A stretch of DNA of 64,000 nucleotides from Priestia aryabhattai B8W22 (GCF_000956595.1 NZ_JYOO01000011.1:62001-126000); one strand, 5' to 3'. Numbered from the stretch's first letter, positions 9,251 through 18,129 are shown. Numbers and translations: made by a program. The notes: generated by a model not told the origin, from the letters alone.

Positions 9251-9991
9251 TTGCGCAGAGAAAAAGATGCGCTCACTGTTTGAAGTAGGCTTACTCATTT
9301 TGAAATCTGCACTTATTTCTATATTTATAAAACCAGCTTCGCTCAGCCATGAGTGATAATGGTCAATCGACCAAGTGCGCTGAGCATGCACTTCATCAAA
9401 GCGATGATATGCATCGATTTCTTCATCATAAGCAAAAAACGTAATGTCATGCTCTACGCGGAGATCTGCATCATTATAGGCGCAATTCCAAATATATGAC
9501 ACGTCTTCATCTACGTAAGAAAAAGATTGATTTCCAAATACGTCCTTCATCTTGTGCACTGAATGAACATCAAATATAAAGAGCCCACCTGGTTTTAAGT
9601 GTTTATATACACGTTGAATGGTCTCTTGAACTTCTTTATCACTTTGCAAATAGTTCAAAGAATCACAAAAAATCACTACACAGTCAAACTCTTTCAATAA
9701 CTCAAGTTCCGCCATGTTTTGCTGAAAAAGAGATAGCGTTACCCCTGCTTCTGCTGCCTTTTCTTGAGCTACCATAAGCATGTTATCAGACAAATCAACA
9801 CCTACTACGGAGAAACCTTCTTTTGCAAATCGAACAGAGAGTTCTCCTGTGCCGCAGGCAAGGTCTAATATACTGTCAGGCTTTGTTTTTGCTTTTGCCA
9901 CCTGCTGATTAAAAAATTCAGCCCAATCGTCATACGGAACGTCTGCCATTAGCTGATCATATACGTAGGCAAATTCTCCGTACCTGCTCAT
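9233..9991 (-). CDS. yqeM: Class I SAM-dependent methyltransferase YqeM
   Basis: A 252-residue methyltransferase of unknown substrate. SAM-binding motif I (LDLACGTGELS) is clear, followed by the acidic end of strand 2 (VGVDLSDNML) and the motif around CDSLNYL. The open frame begins further upstream, but the ATG at 9991 overlaps the rsfS stop as ATGA and matches where B. subtilis YqeM starts, so translation is probably coupled. It is the last gene of the yqeG-to-yqeM operon. The acidic substrate end resembles small-molecule methyltransferases; I cannot name the acceptor. Confidence 0.88.
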   Translation of the reverse strand: MSRYGEFAYVYDQLMADVPYDDWAEFFNQQVAKAKTKPDSILDLACGTGELSVRFAKEGFSVVGVDLSDNMLMVAQEKAAEAGVTLSLFQQNMAELELLKEFDCVVIFCDSLNYLQSDKEVQETIQRVYKHLKPGGLFIFDVHSVHKMKDVFGNQSFSYVDEDVSYIWNCAYNDADLRVEHDITFFAYDEEIDAYHRFDEVHAQRTWSIDHYHSWLSEAGFINIEISADFKMSKPTSNSERIFFSAQKKEAE

Positions 9992-10341
9992 AGCTGTAGC
10001 TCTTCTGAACTTACAAATGGTGCATCTCCCCATAAGCGTTCTAAGTTATAATATCCGCGCTCATCTTTATGGAAAATGTGAACCACAACATCTCCAAGAT
10101 CAACAAGCACCCACTTAGCCTGCTCAAATCCTTCTAAACGCTTCACAGAAATGCCTTGTTCGTGTGCTTTTTCTTTAATTTCACGAGCGATTGCCTGCAC
10201 TTGTTTATCTGAGTTACCGTGACAAATAACAAAATAATCTGCCACAAGTGAGATTCCTTCCATATTTAACGCTACGATATCGATTGCTTTTTTATCATCG
10301 GCTGCTTCTACAACAAGAGATAGCAATTCACGTTCAGTCAT
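9988..10341 (-). CDS. rsfS: Ribosomal silencing factor RsfS
   Basis: A 117-residue protein of the RsfS/Iojap family that binds L14 on the 50S subunit and blocks joining with 30S when nutrients run low. Typical segments are seen: DIVALNM, ADYFVICHG(N)SD, the AREI helix, and WVLVDLGDVVVHIF. Its start overlaps the yqeK end by 8 bases and its AGGAGG ribosome binding site lies inside yqeK. Its stop overlaps yqeM. This is a tightly coupled arrangement. Confidence 0.95.
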   Translation of the reverse strand: MTERELLSLVVEAADDKKAIDIVALNMEGISLVADYFVICHGNSDKQVQAIAREIKEKAHEQGISVKRLEGFEQAKWVLVDLGDVVVHIFHKDERGYYNLERLWGDAPFVSSEELQL

Positions 10342-10906
10342 GTGTTTGACCTCCTAAGATTAAATCATTATATGTCATCATCGTATCGGGATAAACGGCC
10401 TGATGTTTGGTCATTAAAAAAGAAATGGTATTCTTTAATGATTGAATAAGTGCTGCATTTAAGTCGGTTTTAGCTAACTCCCGCACTTCATCAACACCTG
10501 GAAATCTCCTTCCAGGTTCAATGTAATCAGCAACGTACACAATTTTTTCAAGTAACGTCATGCCAGGTCTTCCGGATGTATGGTAAGCAATTGCATTCAA
10601 TACTTCCTTATCCGTAATCCCTACTTCATTTCTCACTAAAAACGCGCCTACTGGAGCATGCCATAATTCGGTATTGTATTCCAATAAAGTAGGATTCATG
10701 TTTTGATCAATAATAATTTGCTTCATCTCTTCCTTTGGACGAAACTTGGCATAGTCATGAAAAATAGCAGCCAGCTCTGCTTTTTTTTCGTCTGCTTCAA
10801 AACGTTTAGCTAATTCAATTGCTGTTTCCATTACCCCGACAGTATGAATATAACGACGTTCTGTTAACTGTTTCTTTACGATTTCTAATGCCTCAGTTCG
10901 ATTCAT
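10334..10906 (-). CDS. yqeK: HD-domain hydrolase YqeK (symmetrical Ap4A hydrolase family)
   Basis: HD-superfamily metal-dependent phosphohydrolase. Family members hydrolyse diadenosine tetraphosphate (Ap4A) to two ADP. Metal ligands are visible in HTVGVME near residue 20, HDYAK and HAPVGA. The open frame has upstream codons, but the ATG at 10906 ([10 protein letters not shown], 190 residues) has CGAGGAG ten bases ahead. The start lies within the last codons of nadD, giving an overlap of 14 bases, so the two are co-transcribed. Pairing an Ap4A hydrolase with an adenylyltransferase is conserved across Firmicutes. Confidence 0.93.
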   Translation of the reverse strand: MNRTEALEIVKKQLTERRYIHTVGVMETAIELAKRFEADEKKAELAAIFHDYAKFRPKEEMKQIIIDQNMNPTLLEYNTELWHAPVGAFLVRNEVGITDKEVLNAIAYHTSGRPGMTLLEKIVYVADYIEPGRRFPGVDEVRELAKTDLNAALIQSLKNTISFLMTKHQAVYPDTMMTYNDLILGGQTHD

Positions 10907-11468
10907 ATAATTGATTCTCCTCGATATATTGTTTAACACCAGCAGGTATAAAATAACGAATGGTTTCTTTCTTTACTACTCGTTCGCGAATAAAGGAAGA
11001 GGAGACATCAAACTGCGGAACTTCTACTTCTTTTATCGGGTAAGGGGACGTAATGGTATACCCCGGACGCTTTACACCTACAAATGTAACCAAATTGACT
11101 AATTCATCAATTTCATACCACTTCGGCAAATATTCTACCATATCAGCACCAATGATGAAATGAAACTGATACGCTGGATATTTCTCTGTTAGTATTCTCA
11201 TCGTATCATATGTATATGAAGGCTCTTTGCGCTCAAATTCAATCGGCTGCAGGGTAAATTGATCATGTTCTTCAATAGCTAGCTTTAGCATTTGTAAACG
11301 ATGGTATGGCTCAATAGGCTCTTTGATTGTTTTATGAGGTGGAATATACGACGGCATGAACCATATCTCATCTAATTTCAAGGCATGCAAAACCTCATTT
11401 GCCATCATTAAATGCCCCAAATGAGGCGGATTGAATGTTCCACCTAAAATTCCAATACTCTTCAACAA
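10893..11468 (-). CDS. nadD: Nicotinate-nucleotide adenylyltransferase
   Basis: Converts nicotinate mononucleotide and ATP to deamido-NAD, a necessary step of NAD synthesis. The 191-residue protein has the nucleotidyltransferase signature [11 protein letters not shown] at the N-terminus and the second motif SSSFIRERV near the C-terminus. Start is TTG with GGAG seven bases ahead. It lies between yhbY and yqeK; a perfect hairpin in the yhbY-nadD gap may lower read-through. Confidence 0.96.
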   Translation of the reverse strand: MLKSIGILGGTFNPPHLGHLMMANEVLHALKLDEIWFMPSYIPPHKTIKEPIEPYHRLQMLKLAIEEHDQFTLQPIEFERKEPSYTYDTMRILTEKYPAYQFHFIIGADMVEYLPKWYEIDELVNLVTFVGVKRPGYTITSPYPIKEVEVPQFDVSSSFIRERVVKKETIRYFIPAGVKQYIEENQLYESN

Positions 11469-11498
11469 TCCCCGACTCCTTTAATTTACTTCATTTTT

Positions 11499-11526
11499 AA
11501 ATAGAGCGGGTTTCCCCGCTCTATTT
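11499..11526. terminator. Perfect 12-bp hairpin between yhbY and nadD
   Basis: AAATAGAGCGGG pairs fully with CCCGCTCTATTT around a four-base loop. There is no long T run after it in either direction, so it may be a partial terminator or an RNA processing/stability element inside the operon. Confidence 0.55.
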
Positions 11527-11825
11527 CATTTCACTTTTGGAAGCATTAACTGCTTATTTTCGCGTGATTCTTTATATAACACAATTGTATTTCCAATCAC
11601 TTGTACAAGCTCTGCTTTTGTTCCTTTTGTTAATCGAGCAGCAACCGTGTCACGATCTTCATCACAGTTTTGCAGAATGCTTACTTTTAATAATTCTCTT
11701 GCTTCTAATGCATCAGCAATTTGACCAATCATATTTTCATTGACTCCACCTTTTCCTACTTGGAAAATTGGATTTAAATGATGTGCTTTTGAACGTAAAA
11801 AACGTTTTTGTTTACCTGTTAACAT
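11526..11825 (-). CDS. yhbY: Ribosome assembly RNA-binding protein YhbY
   Basis: A 99-residue CRM-domain protein (YqeI in B. subtilis) that binds 23S rRNA or pre-50S particles. It begins MLTGKQKRFLRSKAHHL, contains the VGKGGVNENM loop that corresponds to the GxxG RNA-binding turn, and the VQVIGNTIVLYK C-terminal strand. It sits between aroE and nadD with the usual order of this operon. GGAGG precedes the ATG. Confidence 0.93.
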   Translation of the reverse strand: MLTGKQKRFLRSKAHHLNPIFQVGKGGVNENMIGQIADALEARELLKVSILQNCDEDRDTVAARLTKGTKAELVQVIGNTIVLYKESRENKQLMLPKVK

Positions 11826-11843
11826 AAAAACCTCCGTTGTATC

Positions 11844-12683
11844 TTATCTCTTAGTTAGTGTTGAAAGAACAATGTGTTCCATTGCCTCTTCGTCAGGACG
11901 GACGTTCGTCCACTTTTCAAATGCAAGTGCACCTTGCAGTACAAACATACCGACACCGTTATGAGTGCCTGCCCCTTTTGCTTCAGCCTCTTCCAAAAGC
12001 TTTGTTTTTAAAGGGTTGTAAATAATATCGCTGACTACCGCTGCTTTTTGCAATAAAGTAAGTGCTAAAGGCAGCTCATCAACGTTAGGATACATCCCCA
12101 CCGAAGTGGTATTAATAATAATATCGAATGTATCTAGTTGTTTTTCCGCATCAGAAATAGACATCGCCGCCGTTTTCGTCGAAAAAGGCAGCTCATTAGC
12201 TAGTAAAGCTGCTTTTTCGACGGTACGATTGCATATCGCAATTACATCGGGAGCGTGCTGAGCTGCAATTGTATAAAAAATAGCTTTTGCAGCTCCTCCA
12301 GCTCCAATAATTAAAATTCTTTTTTGGGATAAGCCGCCTTCTACTGCTTTGAGTAAAGAAGTCACATATCCCTCTCCGTCGGTATTGTATCCAATATAAC
12401 GACCATCTTGATTAACAACTGTATTTACAGCGCCAATTGCCTTTGCTAATGGATCGACTTCATCCAAATGATTCATAATATCAACTTTATACGGAATCGT
12501 GACATTAAATCCTTGAATATTTTTATCTTTTAGCTCTCCAATAGCTGACTCAAAATGAACAGGTTCAATCGGAAAAGCCTCATAGTGCGCATCCATGTTC
12601 AGACGTTTAAAGGCATCATTTTGCATCAATGGCGATAGTGAATGCCCAAGCGGATAACCAACTAGCCCATATAATGTACTCAA
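11844..12683 (-). CDS. aroE: Shikimate dehydrogenase
   Basis: NADPH-dependent reduction of 3-dehydroshikimate to shikimate in aromatic amino acid synthesis. The 279-residue protein shows the substrate site GHSLSPLMQNDAF, the catalytic Lys region NVTIPYKVDIM, and the NADP-binding GAGGAAKAI motif. Start is TTG with AGGGG eight bases ahead. Its location in an operon of ribosome-assembly GTPase and NAD genes is the Bacillus norm. Confidence 0.96.
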   Translation of the reverse strand: MSTLYGLVGYPLGHSLSPLMQNDAFKRLNMDAHYEAFPIEPVHFESAIGELKDKNIQGFNVTIPYKVDIMNHLDEVDPLAKAIGAVNTVVNQDGRYIGYNTDGEGYVTSLLKAVEGGLSQKRILIIGAGGAAKAIFYTIAAQHAPDVIAICNRTVEKAALLANELPFSTKTAAMSISDAEKQLDTFDIIINTTSVGMYPNVDELPLALTLLQKAAVVSDIIYNPLKTKLLEEAEAKGAGTHNGVGMFVLQGALAFEKWTNVRPDEEAMEHIVLSTLTKR

Positions 12684-12702
12684 GATTTTTTCCCCTTTTT
12701 GT

Positions 12703-13808
12703 TTAAATTAAAGAATCGCGCACAAATACGCCGACTCCTTTTGGTGCATGCGCCACAACTTTTGAACCTGACTCATTAACCGTCACCCAGCCAAGCCCTG
12801 AAAAAACATATCCGTTTTTTCATTTTTTATTGTAAATTCATGTGCAACAAGTTCAGGAAACTTACTCATTTGCTCTGGGCGCGGCGGCTGAAGCAGTTCA
12901 CCTGCTTGCTTTTCATACAACTCATCTGCTTTTTCAAGCTTTGTACGATGGATATGCAAATCATTCGATACGTAACATGTTAATGACTTGCGGCCTCCCT
13001 GCACATAATCTAAGCGCGCTAGTCCTCCAAAGTATAACGTTTGCCCTTCGTTTAGCTGATAAACCTTCGGCTTTATTTCTTTTTTAGGAGAAATTAACTT
13101 TAAGTCTCGTTTATCTACATAGTGAGCCATTTGATGGTGATTAATAATGCCAGGCGTATCATATAAAGACGCGCCGTTATCAAGCGGAATATCAATCATA
13201 TCCAGCGTTGTTCCCGGATATTGAGATGTAGTAATAATATCTTTTTCTCCCGTTACTTCTTTAATAATGGCATTAATAAATGTCGATTTACCAACGTTTG
13301 TACATCCAACAACATATACATCTTTACCTTCGCGATAATGTTCAATAGCTTCGGCAATTTCTCGAATTCCTTGTCCTTTTTGCGCGCTCATGAGGAACAC
13401 ATCCACTGATTTTAGCCCAAGCTCTTTCGCTTCTCGCTTCATCCAATGAATTAGTTTATTTTTCTTTATAGACTTTGGCAGTAAATCTGCTTTATTTCCC
13501 ACTAAAAGAACCTTGTTATTGCCAACAAATCGATGCAAACCAGGTAACCAGCTGCCGTTAAAGTCAAATATATCTACAACTTTTACAACCAAACCGTCCG
13601 TTTGACCAATTCCATTTAAGATTTTTAAAAAATCATCGTCGGTTAAGGAAACATCTTGTACTTCATTATAATGCTTCAAGCGAAAGCATCGCTGGCAAAT
13701 AATAGCTTCTTTTTCTAATGCTGATTTTGGAGCGTAGCCAAGTTCATTCGGTCGTTCTGTTTGAATCTCCACTCCGCATCCTACGCACTGTATTTTTTCT
13801 TCACTCAC
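12703..13808 (-). pseudogene. yqeH: Ribosome biogenesis GTPase YqeH, frameshifted near the 3' end
   Basis: Circularly permuted GTPase needed for 30S subunit assembly. Zinc-finger cysteines C8, C11, C38 and C41 come first, then G4 (NKAD 105-108), G5 (SAQK 141-144), G1 (GCTNVGKS 168-175) and G3 (DTPG 217-220). As written, the frame stops after 341 codons at 12783. Adding one G in the run at about 12791 (minus strand GGCTTGGCTGGG, expected GGCTTGGGCTGGG) restores WVTVNESGSKVVAHAP and on to a stop at 12703, giving 368 residues like B. subtilis YqeH (366). So either a real one-base deletion or a sequence error. The gene is essential in B. subtilis and the lost tail is short, so a functional truncated protein is possible. 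Confidence 0.85.
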
Positions 13809-13811
13809 GTT

Positions 13812-14327
13812 TTAATCCTCCCAGTTAATCATACCTTTTCGTTTCATCCAACCTAGAATTCTTCGTTCCATTTTACGGTTAAATTTCGTTACAAATCCAT
13901 CTGTTTGCGCAACTGGTACAACCAAAACCGTATATACGCCTAGGCGATTTCCTCCTAATACATCCGTTAAAAGCTGGTCGCCAATGACCACAACCTCATC
14001 TTTTTGCAGCTCCATATCACGAAGAGCTCTTCTAAATGCTTTACGCATCGGTTTGCGTGCTTTATATACAAATGGAAGTCCAACTGGATCTGAAAACAGC
14101 TTGACTCGTTTCTCCACATTATTCGATACAATAGTGATTTTAATTCCACTATCTTTCATTAACTGAAACCACTCAATTAATTCCGGAGTGGCATCAGGGC
14201 GATCCCATTCCACCAACGTGTTATCTAAGTCGGTAATAATTCCTTTTATGCCGCGCTCTTTCAAATCGTCTGGCTTAATTTGAAACACGTTTTTCACATG
14301 TTCATTTGGTAAAAAAAGTTTCAACAC
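13812..14327 (-). CDS. yqeG: HAD family phosphatase YqeG
   Basis: A 171-residue haloacid-dehalogenase-type phosphatase. Motif I is D33-L-D35-N-T37, motif II is the TIVSNN stretch and motif III/IV is VVIGDQLLTDVLGG. Substrate unknown; related fungal and plant proteins act on phosphatidylglycerol phosphate, but that cannot be transferred here from the sequence. Start GTG with GAGGTG eight bases ahead. It is the first gene of the yqeG-yqeM operon, three bases before yqeH. Confidence 0.9.
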   Translation of the reverse strand: MLKLFLPNEHVKNVFQIKPDDLKERGIKGIITDLDNTLVEWDRPDATPELIEWFQLMKDSGIKITIVSNNVEKRVKLFSDPVGLPFVYKARKPMRKAFRRALRDMELQKDEVVVIGDQLLTDVLGGNRLGVYTVLVVPVAQTDGFVTKFNRKMERRILGWMKRKGMINWED

Positions 14328-14661
14328 GTATCATGCACCTCGAATATATAGTTACATACTAAAATTAACGCCGTCTATCATTATAACGACTTCTTGTTAT
14401 TTTCCAACCTAAAATTTTATTCTCTTCAAAAACAGGTCTTTTCTTAGTATAAAGGATATGCCTTGTGAATGCTTTAACTTTATACAGAAAGTTATTGACA
14501 AAAGGTAGTAAACCTCCATTTGTTCGTGGGCTTACGATATATTCACTCTTTGCAAACTTAAAATAAAAAATAGTGCAGAAAACGTTTATTACTTATCAAA
14601 TAGGGTAAGTGGTAAACAAATTCTGTTAAAAGTTTTCGACAAAAAATGATAAGCCCAACTA

Positions 14662-14761
14662 TGTGGATAAGTTTATACACATTATCCTCTGTTATAGTTC
14701 AGCAATTAATGGTAATTATAAACAACATACCCACATTTTATCCACCGAAAGCTGTGGATAA
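14662..14761. promoter_or_regulatory. DnaA-box cluster upstream of sda
   Basis: Two perfect DnaA boxes (TTATCCACA on the minus strand) lie at 14662-14670 and 14753-14761. Near-matches are TTATACACA at 14673-14681 and TTATCCACC at 14738-14746 on the plus strand. In B. subtilis, DnaA directly controls sda through such boxes. The remaining gap between yqeG and sda (14328-14873) is AT-rich; I see no gene in it. Confidence 0.85.
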
Positions 14762-14873
14762 CAGAACGATTGTTCCTTTATTTGATTCATGTTAGATTAT
14801 AAATAAGGAATTTATTAGCATTTAAATATAACTTTTTAGGATATTTATTTTAGTAGGAGGTGGCGGCAATCTT

Positions 14874-15014
14874 ATGAGAAAATTATCAGATGAGCTGCTT
14901 ATTGAATCATACAGCAAAGCAACCGAACTGCAATTAAGCCCTGATTTTATAAAATTAATTGAAGAGGAAATTGAAAGAAGATCATTAAAGATTAGCATAC
15001 AAATTCCTTCTTAA
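14874..15014 (+). CDS. sda: Sporulation checkpoint protein Sda
   Basis: A 46-residue helical-hairpin inhibitor of the sporulation kinases (KinA, KinB). It keeps Spo0A from being phosphorylated when replication is active or damaged. The sequence [21 protein letters not shown], then [14 protein letters not shown], follows B. subtilis Sda closely in the two antiparallel helices. GTAGGAGGTGG precedes the ATG. DnaA boxes lie 110-210 bases upstream, which fits replication-coupled expression. The C-terminal tail differs from the B. subtilis tail. Confidence 0.95.
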   Translation: MRKLSDELLIESYSKATELQLSPDFIKLIEEEIERRSLKISIQIPS

Positions 15015-15090
15015 CGAATAAAAGAGCCTTCTTAATAAAAGAAAGCTGCATCTTCATTTATCATCTATCTACTCTTTTATTATATAGGCT

Positions 15091-15873
15091 CTATTTTTTC
15101 AAATGAGCAATTGGTTCTCCATACTTTACATAAGAACCTGAGTGAACGTTAGAATCAAAAGTGATTGAGTTCTTCTCAAATAATAAAATGACAGTCGAAC
15201 CAAACGTGAAGTAAGCCATTTCTTCCCCTTTTTCGACTACTTCTTTTTTAGAAACCGCTTCAATACTGTTGATAAACATGGCTCCTACTTTTACCATCAG
15301 CATGTGACCATTTTCAAATGTTAACTCCGTGAGCTTCCGGAAATTTTTCACCAGCGGTTCTTTCCCGTACTTGATTCCTAATGAATTTACTGGATAAGAC
15401 TTTTGTCCAACGGTCCACGTATTCCCTATTTGGGCTTTAAGCGGACTGTGAATGCGATGATAGTCTTTGGGACTAAGATAGAGGATAATAAACTGTCCTT
15501 CTATATATTTTTCAAGAATGAGATCATTTGAAATCATTTCCTGTATAGAATAAGGTTTGTTTTTTACAATCATTTCTTTTTGAGGCGTAATGACTCCATA
15601 TGCTTCTATCTTTGCATCTACAGGACTGACAACGCTGTCTTTCTGCTGATCGACCGGACGAGCAGAAGGATCTAAACGGCGAATAAATAGCTCGTGTAAG
15701 TTTTGATAATGATGCAGAGGCTTGTCCATTTCTTCTTTATTTACTTTAAAAACTTTTGTATAGGATGGTATAACAAACCGACTCCATTTAGAGAAAGTGA
15801 ATTTTCGAATGAGCTTCGATGATCCTTTGTGATTCGTAAGCTCAATAAACGTTCGATACAGGTGCTGCAACAA
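15091..15873 (-). CDS. psd: Phosphatidylserine decarboxylase
   Basis: Pyruvoyl enzyme that makes phosphatidylethanolamine from phosphatidylserine at the membrane. The self-cleavage site that forms the pyruvoyl group is YFTFGSTVILLF near residue 220 (Gly-Ser bond). The histidine motifs YLSPKDYHRIHSP and the FIRRLDP/SPVDAK segments are also seen. A GTG at 15888 overlaps the GGAGG, so the TTG at 15873 is preferred (260 residues). It is divergent from pssA, the enzyme that supplies its substrate; in B. subtilis the two are co-directional in one operon at another locus. Confidence 0.94.
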   Translation of the reverse strand: MLQHLYRTFIELTNHKGSSKLIRKFTFSKWSRFVIPSYTKVFKVNKEEMDKPLHHYQNLHELFIRRLDPSARPVDQQKDSVVSPVDAKIEAYGVITPQKEMIVKNKPYSIQEMISNDLILEKYIEGQFIILYLSPKDYHRIHSPLKAQIGNTWTVGQKSYPVNSLGIKYGKEPLVKNFRKLTELTFENGHMLMVKVGAMFINSIEAVSKKEVVEKGEEMAYFTFGSTVILLFEKNSITFDSNVHSGSYVKYGEPIAHLKK

Positions 15874-15987
15874 TAATTTTACCTCCACATACTGAATAGT
15901 TCTTTACTAGACTAAGGTTTGCGTCTACAATGAAATTACCATTATTTTTACCTTTAGTTCATTCCATCCTTTAAAGGAGTGAGGAAA

Positions 15988-16527
15988 TTGTTTTTATTAG
16001 ACTATCTAGATCATACAATTAAAAAGCTGAGATCCCAAGCGGCAAACTCCTTAACGATTGTTAATTTAAGTTTAGGAAGCTTTGCTATTTTATTTGTCAT
16101 GAAAAATGAATTGAACTTAAGTTTATTACTAATTTTTTTAGCAGCGTTAGCAGACCGATTCGACGGCATGGTAGCCAGAAAGCTGCAAATTGAATCTGAA
16201 CTTGGAAAACAACTGGACTCCATGTGCGATATTATATCATTTGGCATCGCTCCAGCTCTACTACTTTATCAAAGTATTTTGTCTCACTTTGGTGCTGCAG
16301 GTTCAATTGTTACCATCTGTTACATTGCTTGCGGAGCGCTTCGTCTTGCCCGCTTTAACATCACAGAAAATACTGGGTATTTTACAGGGCTCCCTATTAC
16401 CGCAGCAGGTTGTTTATTAACTCTTAGCTACCTGGGCGTCCCTTATTTGCCTTCACACTTTTATATGTTTTTGATTATCGTACTCGCTTGCTTGATGATT
16501 AGTACTTTCAAGCTAAAAAAAGTATAG
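15988..16527 (+). CDS. pssA: CDP-diacylglycerol-serine O-phosphatidyltransferase
   Basis: Integral membrane enzyme that makes phosphatidylserine from CDP-diacylglycerol and serine. The CDP-alcohol phosphotransferase signature is complete: DRFDGMVARK, then G, then LDSMCD with the catalytic Asp residues. About six membrane helices. A GTG at 15979 lies within the AAAGGAG element, so the TTG at 15988, eight bases after it, is the better start (179 residues). Next to psd, and divergent from it, it completes a phosphatidylethanolamine module. Confidence 0.92.
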   Translation: MFLLDYLDHTIKKLRSQAANSLTIVNLSLGSFAILFVMKNELNLSLLLIFLAALADRFDGMVARKLQIESELGKQLDSMCDIISFGIAPALLLYQSILSHFGAAGSIVTICYIACGALRLARFNITENTGYFTGLPITAAGCLLTLSYLGVPYLPSHFYMFLIIVLACLMISTFKLKKV

Positions 16528-16674
16528 AGCTCCATTTACTTTTGCAGAAGAATATTATCGTCTTGCTACTTTTCCTAATTATAGAATAAATCATCTTCTT
16601 TAAGAAACAAAGCGAAAATTCCTTAAGAATTCTTAAAAATGAATGGTTCTATTCGGTAGGATATGTCACCTAAA

Positions 16675-16702
16675 AAAACTCATGCACACGCATGAGTTTT
16701 TT
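16675..16702. terminator. Bidirectional terminator between pssA and yjcZ-like gene
   Basis: AAAACTCATGC / GCATGAGTTTT perfect stem, four-base loop, T runs on both strands. It serves the small minus-strand gene next to it and probably pssA. Confidence 0.85.
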
Positions 16703-16852
16703 TTAATACCAGCAGCTAAAAAACCAATAGAAGCTTCCGAAAATTAATAACAGGACAAATAGAACAATCAACAATCCAAGTCCCCAGCCGAAGCCTCCTC
16801 CACATGGGTAAGCTGGATAATTAGGATAACAGCAGCTTCCGTAACCGTACAT
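16703..16852 (-). CDS. YjcZ family sporulation-type small membrane peptide
   Basis: A 49-residue peptide, too short for many gene finders. It starts MYGYGSCCYPNYPAYPCGGG, followed by one hydrophobic helix (about residues 22-40) and an aromatic tail ending SCWY. The Gly/Tyr/Cys-rich head and single helix are typical of the YjcZ/sporulation small-peptide group in Bacillus. AAGGAGGGAGAGT precedes the ATG and a terminator follows the stop. Its neighbour sigK is also a sporulation gene. Precise function unknown. Confidence 0.8.
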   Translation of the reverse strand: MYGYGSCCYPNYPAYPCGGGFGWGLGLLIVLFVLLLIFGSFYWFFSCWY

Positions 16853-17068
16853 ACTCTCCCTCCTTACACTATGAACTACTACTAGCGTATGTACATACTT
16901 TTTCCCTGTATAGGCTGGTAACTATCTCTAAAGAAAAATCTGTGGACTTTTTCAAACTCTCTTGTCCCCGGGGGGAATTTTAAACGTACAGGCAAAGACA
17001 TCCTTCTTTTTACATATAGTGTAATGTTAGTCTCTCACAAGTTGATATCCCCTTATGGAGGTGAAGAG

Positions 17069-17833
17069 ATGTCTGCATTATTTACCGCACTAGGCTATTT
17101 CTTTAAAGAATTGGTTTTCCTTGTTTCCTACGTAAAAAACAATGCGTTTCCTCAACCCTTGTCTGCTGCTGAAGAAAAGAGATATTTATCTTTAATGGAA
17201 CAAGGAGATCAAGAAGCGCGAAATCTTCTCATTGAACACAATCTCCGACTCGTTGCGCATATTGTTAAAAAGTTTGAAAATACGGGAGAGGATGCGGAAG
17301 ATTTAATTTCAATTGGGACAATCGGTTTAATTAAAGCAATCGAAAGTTATTCTCAAGGAAAAGGCACAAAATTAGCTACTTATGCCGCGCGCTGTATTGA
17401 AAATGAAATATTGATGCACCTGCGAGCGCTCAAAAAAACAAAAAAAGATGTGTCGCTGCATGATCCAATTGGCCAGGATAAAGAAGGAAATGAAATCAGT
17501 TTGATTGATGTATTAAAATCAGAATCAGACGATGTAATTGATATGATTCAACTAAATATGGAATTAGAAAAAATAAAAGAATACATCGATATCCTCGATG
17601 ATCGAGAAAAGGAAGTAATTGTTGGCCGCTTCGGTTTGGATCTGCAGGATGAAAAAACCCAGCGAGAAATTGCAAAAGAATTAAATATTTCAAGAAGTTA
17701 TGTTTCGCGAATTGAAAAGCGAGCGCTGATGAAAATGTTTCACGAATTTTATAGAGCCGAAAAAGAAGAAAAAAAGAGACGAAGAAGAGAATTATCCTTC
17801 TTCCGCTCTTTTTTTAAAATAATTTCCAAATGA
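17069..17833 (+). CDS. sigK: RNA polymerase sporulation sigma factor SigK (pro-sigma-K)
   Basis: Late mother-cell sigma factor. The gene is continuous, unlike B. subtilis where the skin element splits it. The N-terminal hydrophobic segment (about residues 4-20, [16 protein letters not shown]) is the pro-sequence that tethers it until SpoIVFB cleavage. Region 2 ([36 protein letters not shown]) and region 4 with a helix-turn-helix ([24 protein letters not shown]) are complete. The ATG at 17069 has GGAGGTG; an earlier in-frame ATG lacks one. The 254 residues include an Arg-rich and hydrophobic C-terminal tail absent from my memory of the B. subtilis protein (241). Confidence 0.96.
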   Translation: MSALFTALGYFFKELVFLVSYVKNNAFPQPLSAAEEKRYLSLMEQGDQEARNLLIEHNLRLVAHIVKKFENTGEDAEDLISIGTIGLIKAIESYSQGKGTKLATYAARCIENEILMHLRALKKTKKDVSLHDPIGQDKEGNEISLIDVLKSESDDVIDMIQLNMELEKIKEYIDILDDREKEVIVGRFGLDLQDEKTQREIAKELNISRSYVSRIEKRALMKMFHEFYRAEKEEKKRRRRELSFFRSFFKIISK

Positions 17834-17874
17834 TAATCCGCAGCAAACACATCATTACTCCCCCTACTAGTCAT

Positions 17875-17937
17875 TTAGGTGGAATCTTTCTCCACAAGCA
17901 GCCATACAACGATATATCCTTTTTGATTAATCATCAT
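17875..17937 (-). CDS. Possible 20-codon micro-ORF after yrzI
   Basis: Reads MMINQKGYIVVWLLVEKDST. Its only support is a strong AAAGGAG ribosome binding site seven bases before the ATG and its place 26 bases after yrzI on the same strand. The middle is hydrophobic. I do not recognise it, and a chance ORF is possible. Confidence 0.35.
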   Translation of the reverse strand: MMINQKGYIVVWLLVEKDST

Positions 17938-17963
17938 TCATCCACTCCTTTCCACTGTTCAAA

Positions 17964-18104
17964 TTAGAAATGACGATAAAATTCATACTTGCGGTCTTTT
18001 ATTTCTTCTTCTAATTGTCTTACATACTGTTCATGCTTAATTTCTTCCTCTGAGTATTGACGGGACTTTATGGTAATAGTTAAAAAGAAAATATTCAGTG
18101 TCAT
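17964..18104 (-). CDS. yrzI: YrzI family small protein
   Basis: A 46-residue protein with a short hydrophobic N-terminus (MTLNIFFLTITIKSRQ) followed by a charged helix rich in Glu, Lys and Arg. This two-part layout matches the Bac_small_yrzI family, and its position near yrhC agrees with B. subtilis. A longer frame exists upstream, but AAGGAGGTGATTGTA directly before the ATG at 18104 fixes the start. Function unknown. Two terminator-like hairpins lie directly upstream, so its expression may be attenuated. Confidence 0.8.
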   Translation of the reverse strand: MTLNIFFLTITIKSRQYSEEEIKHEQYVRQLEEEIKDRKYEFYRHF

Positions 18105-18129
18105 TACAATCACCTCCTTATAAAAAAAA

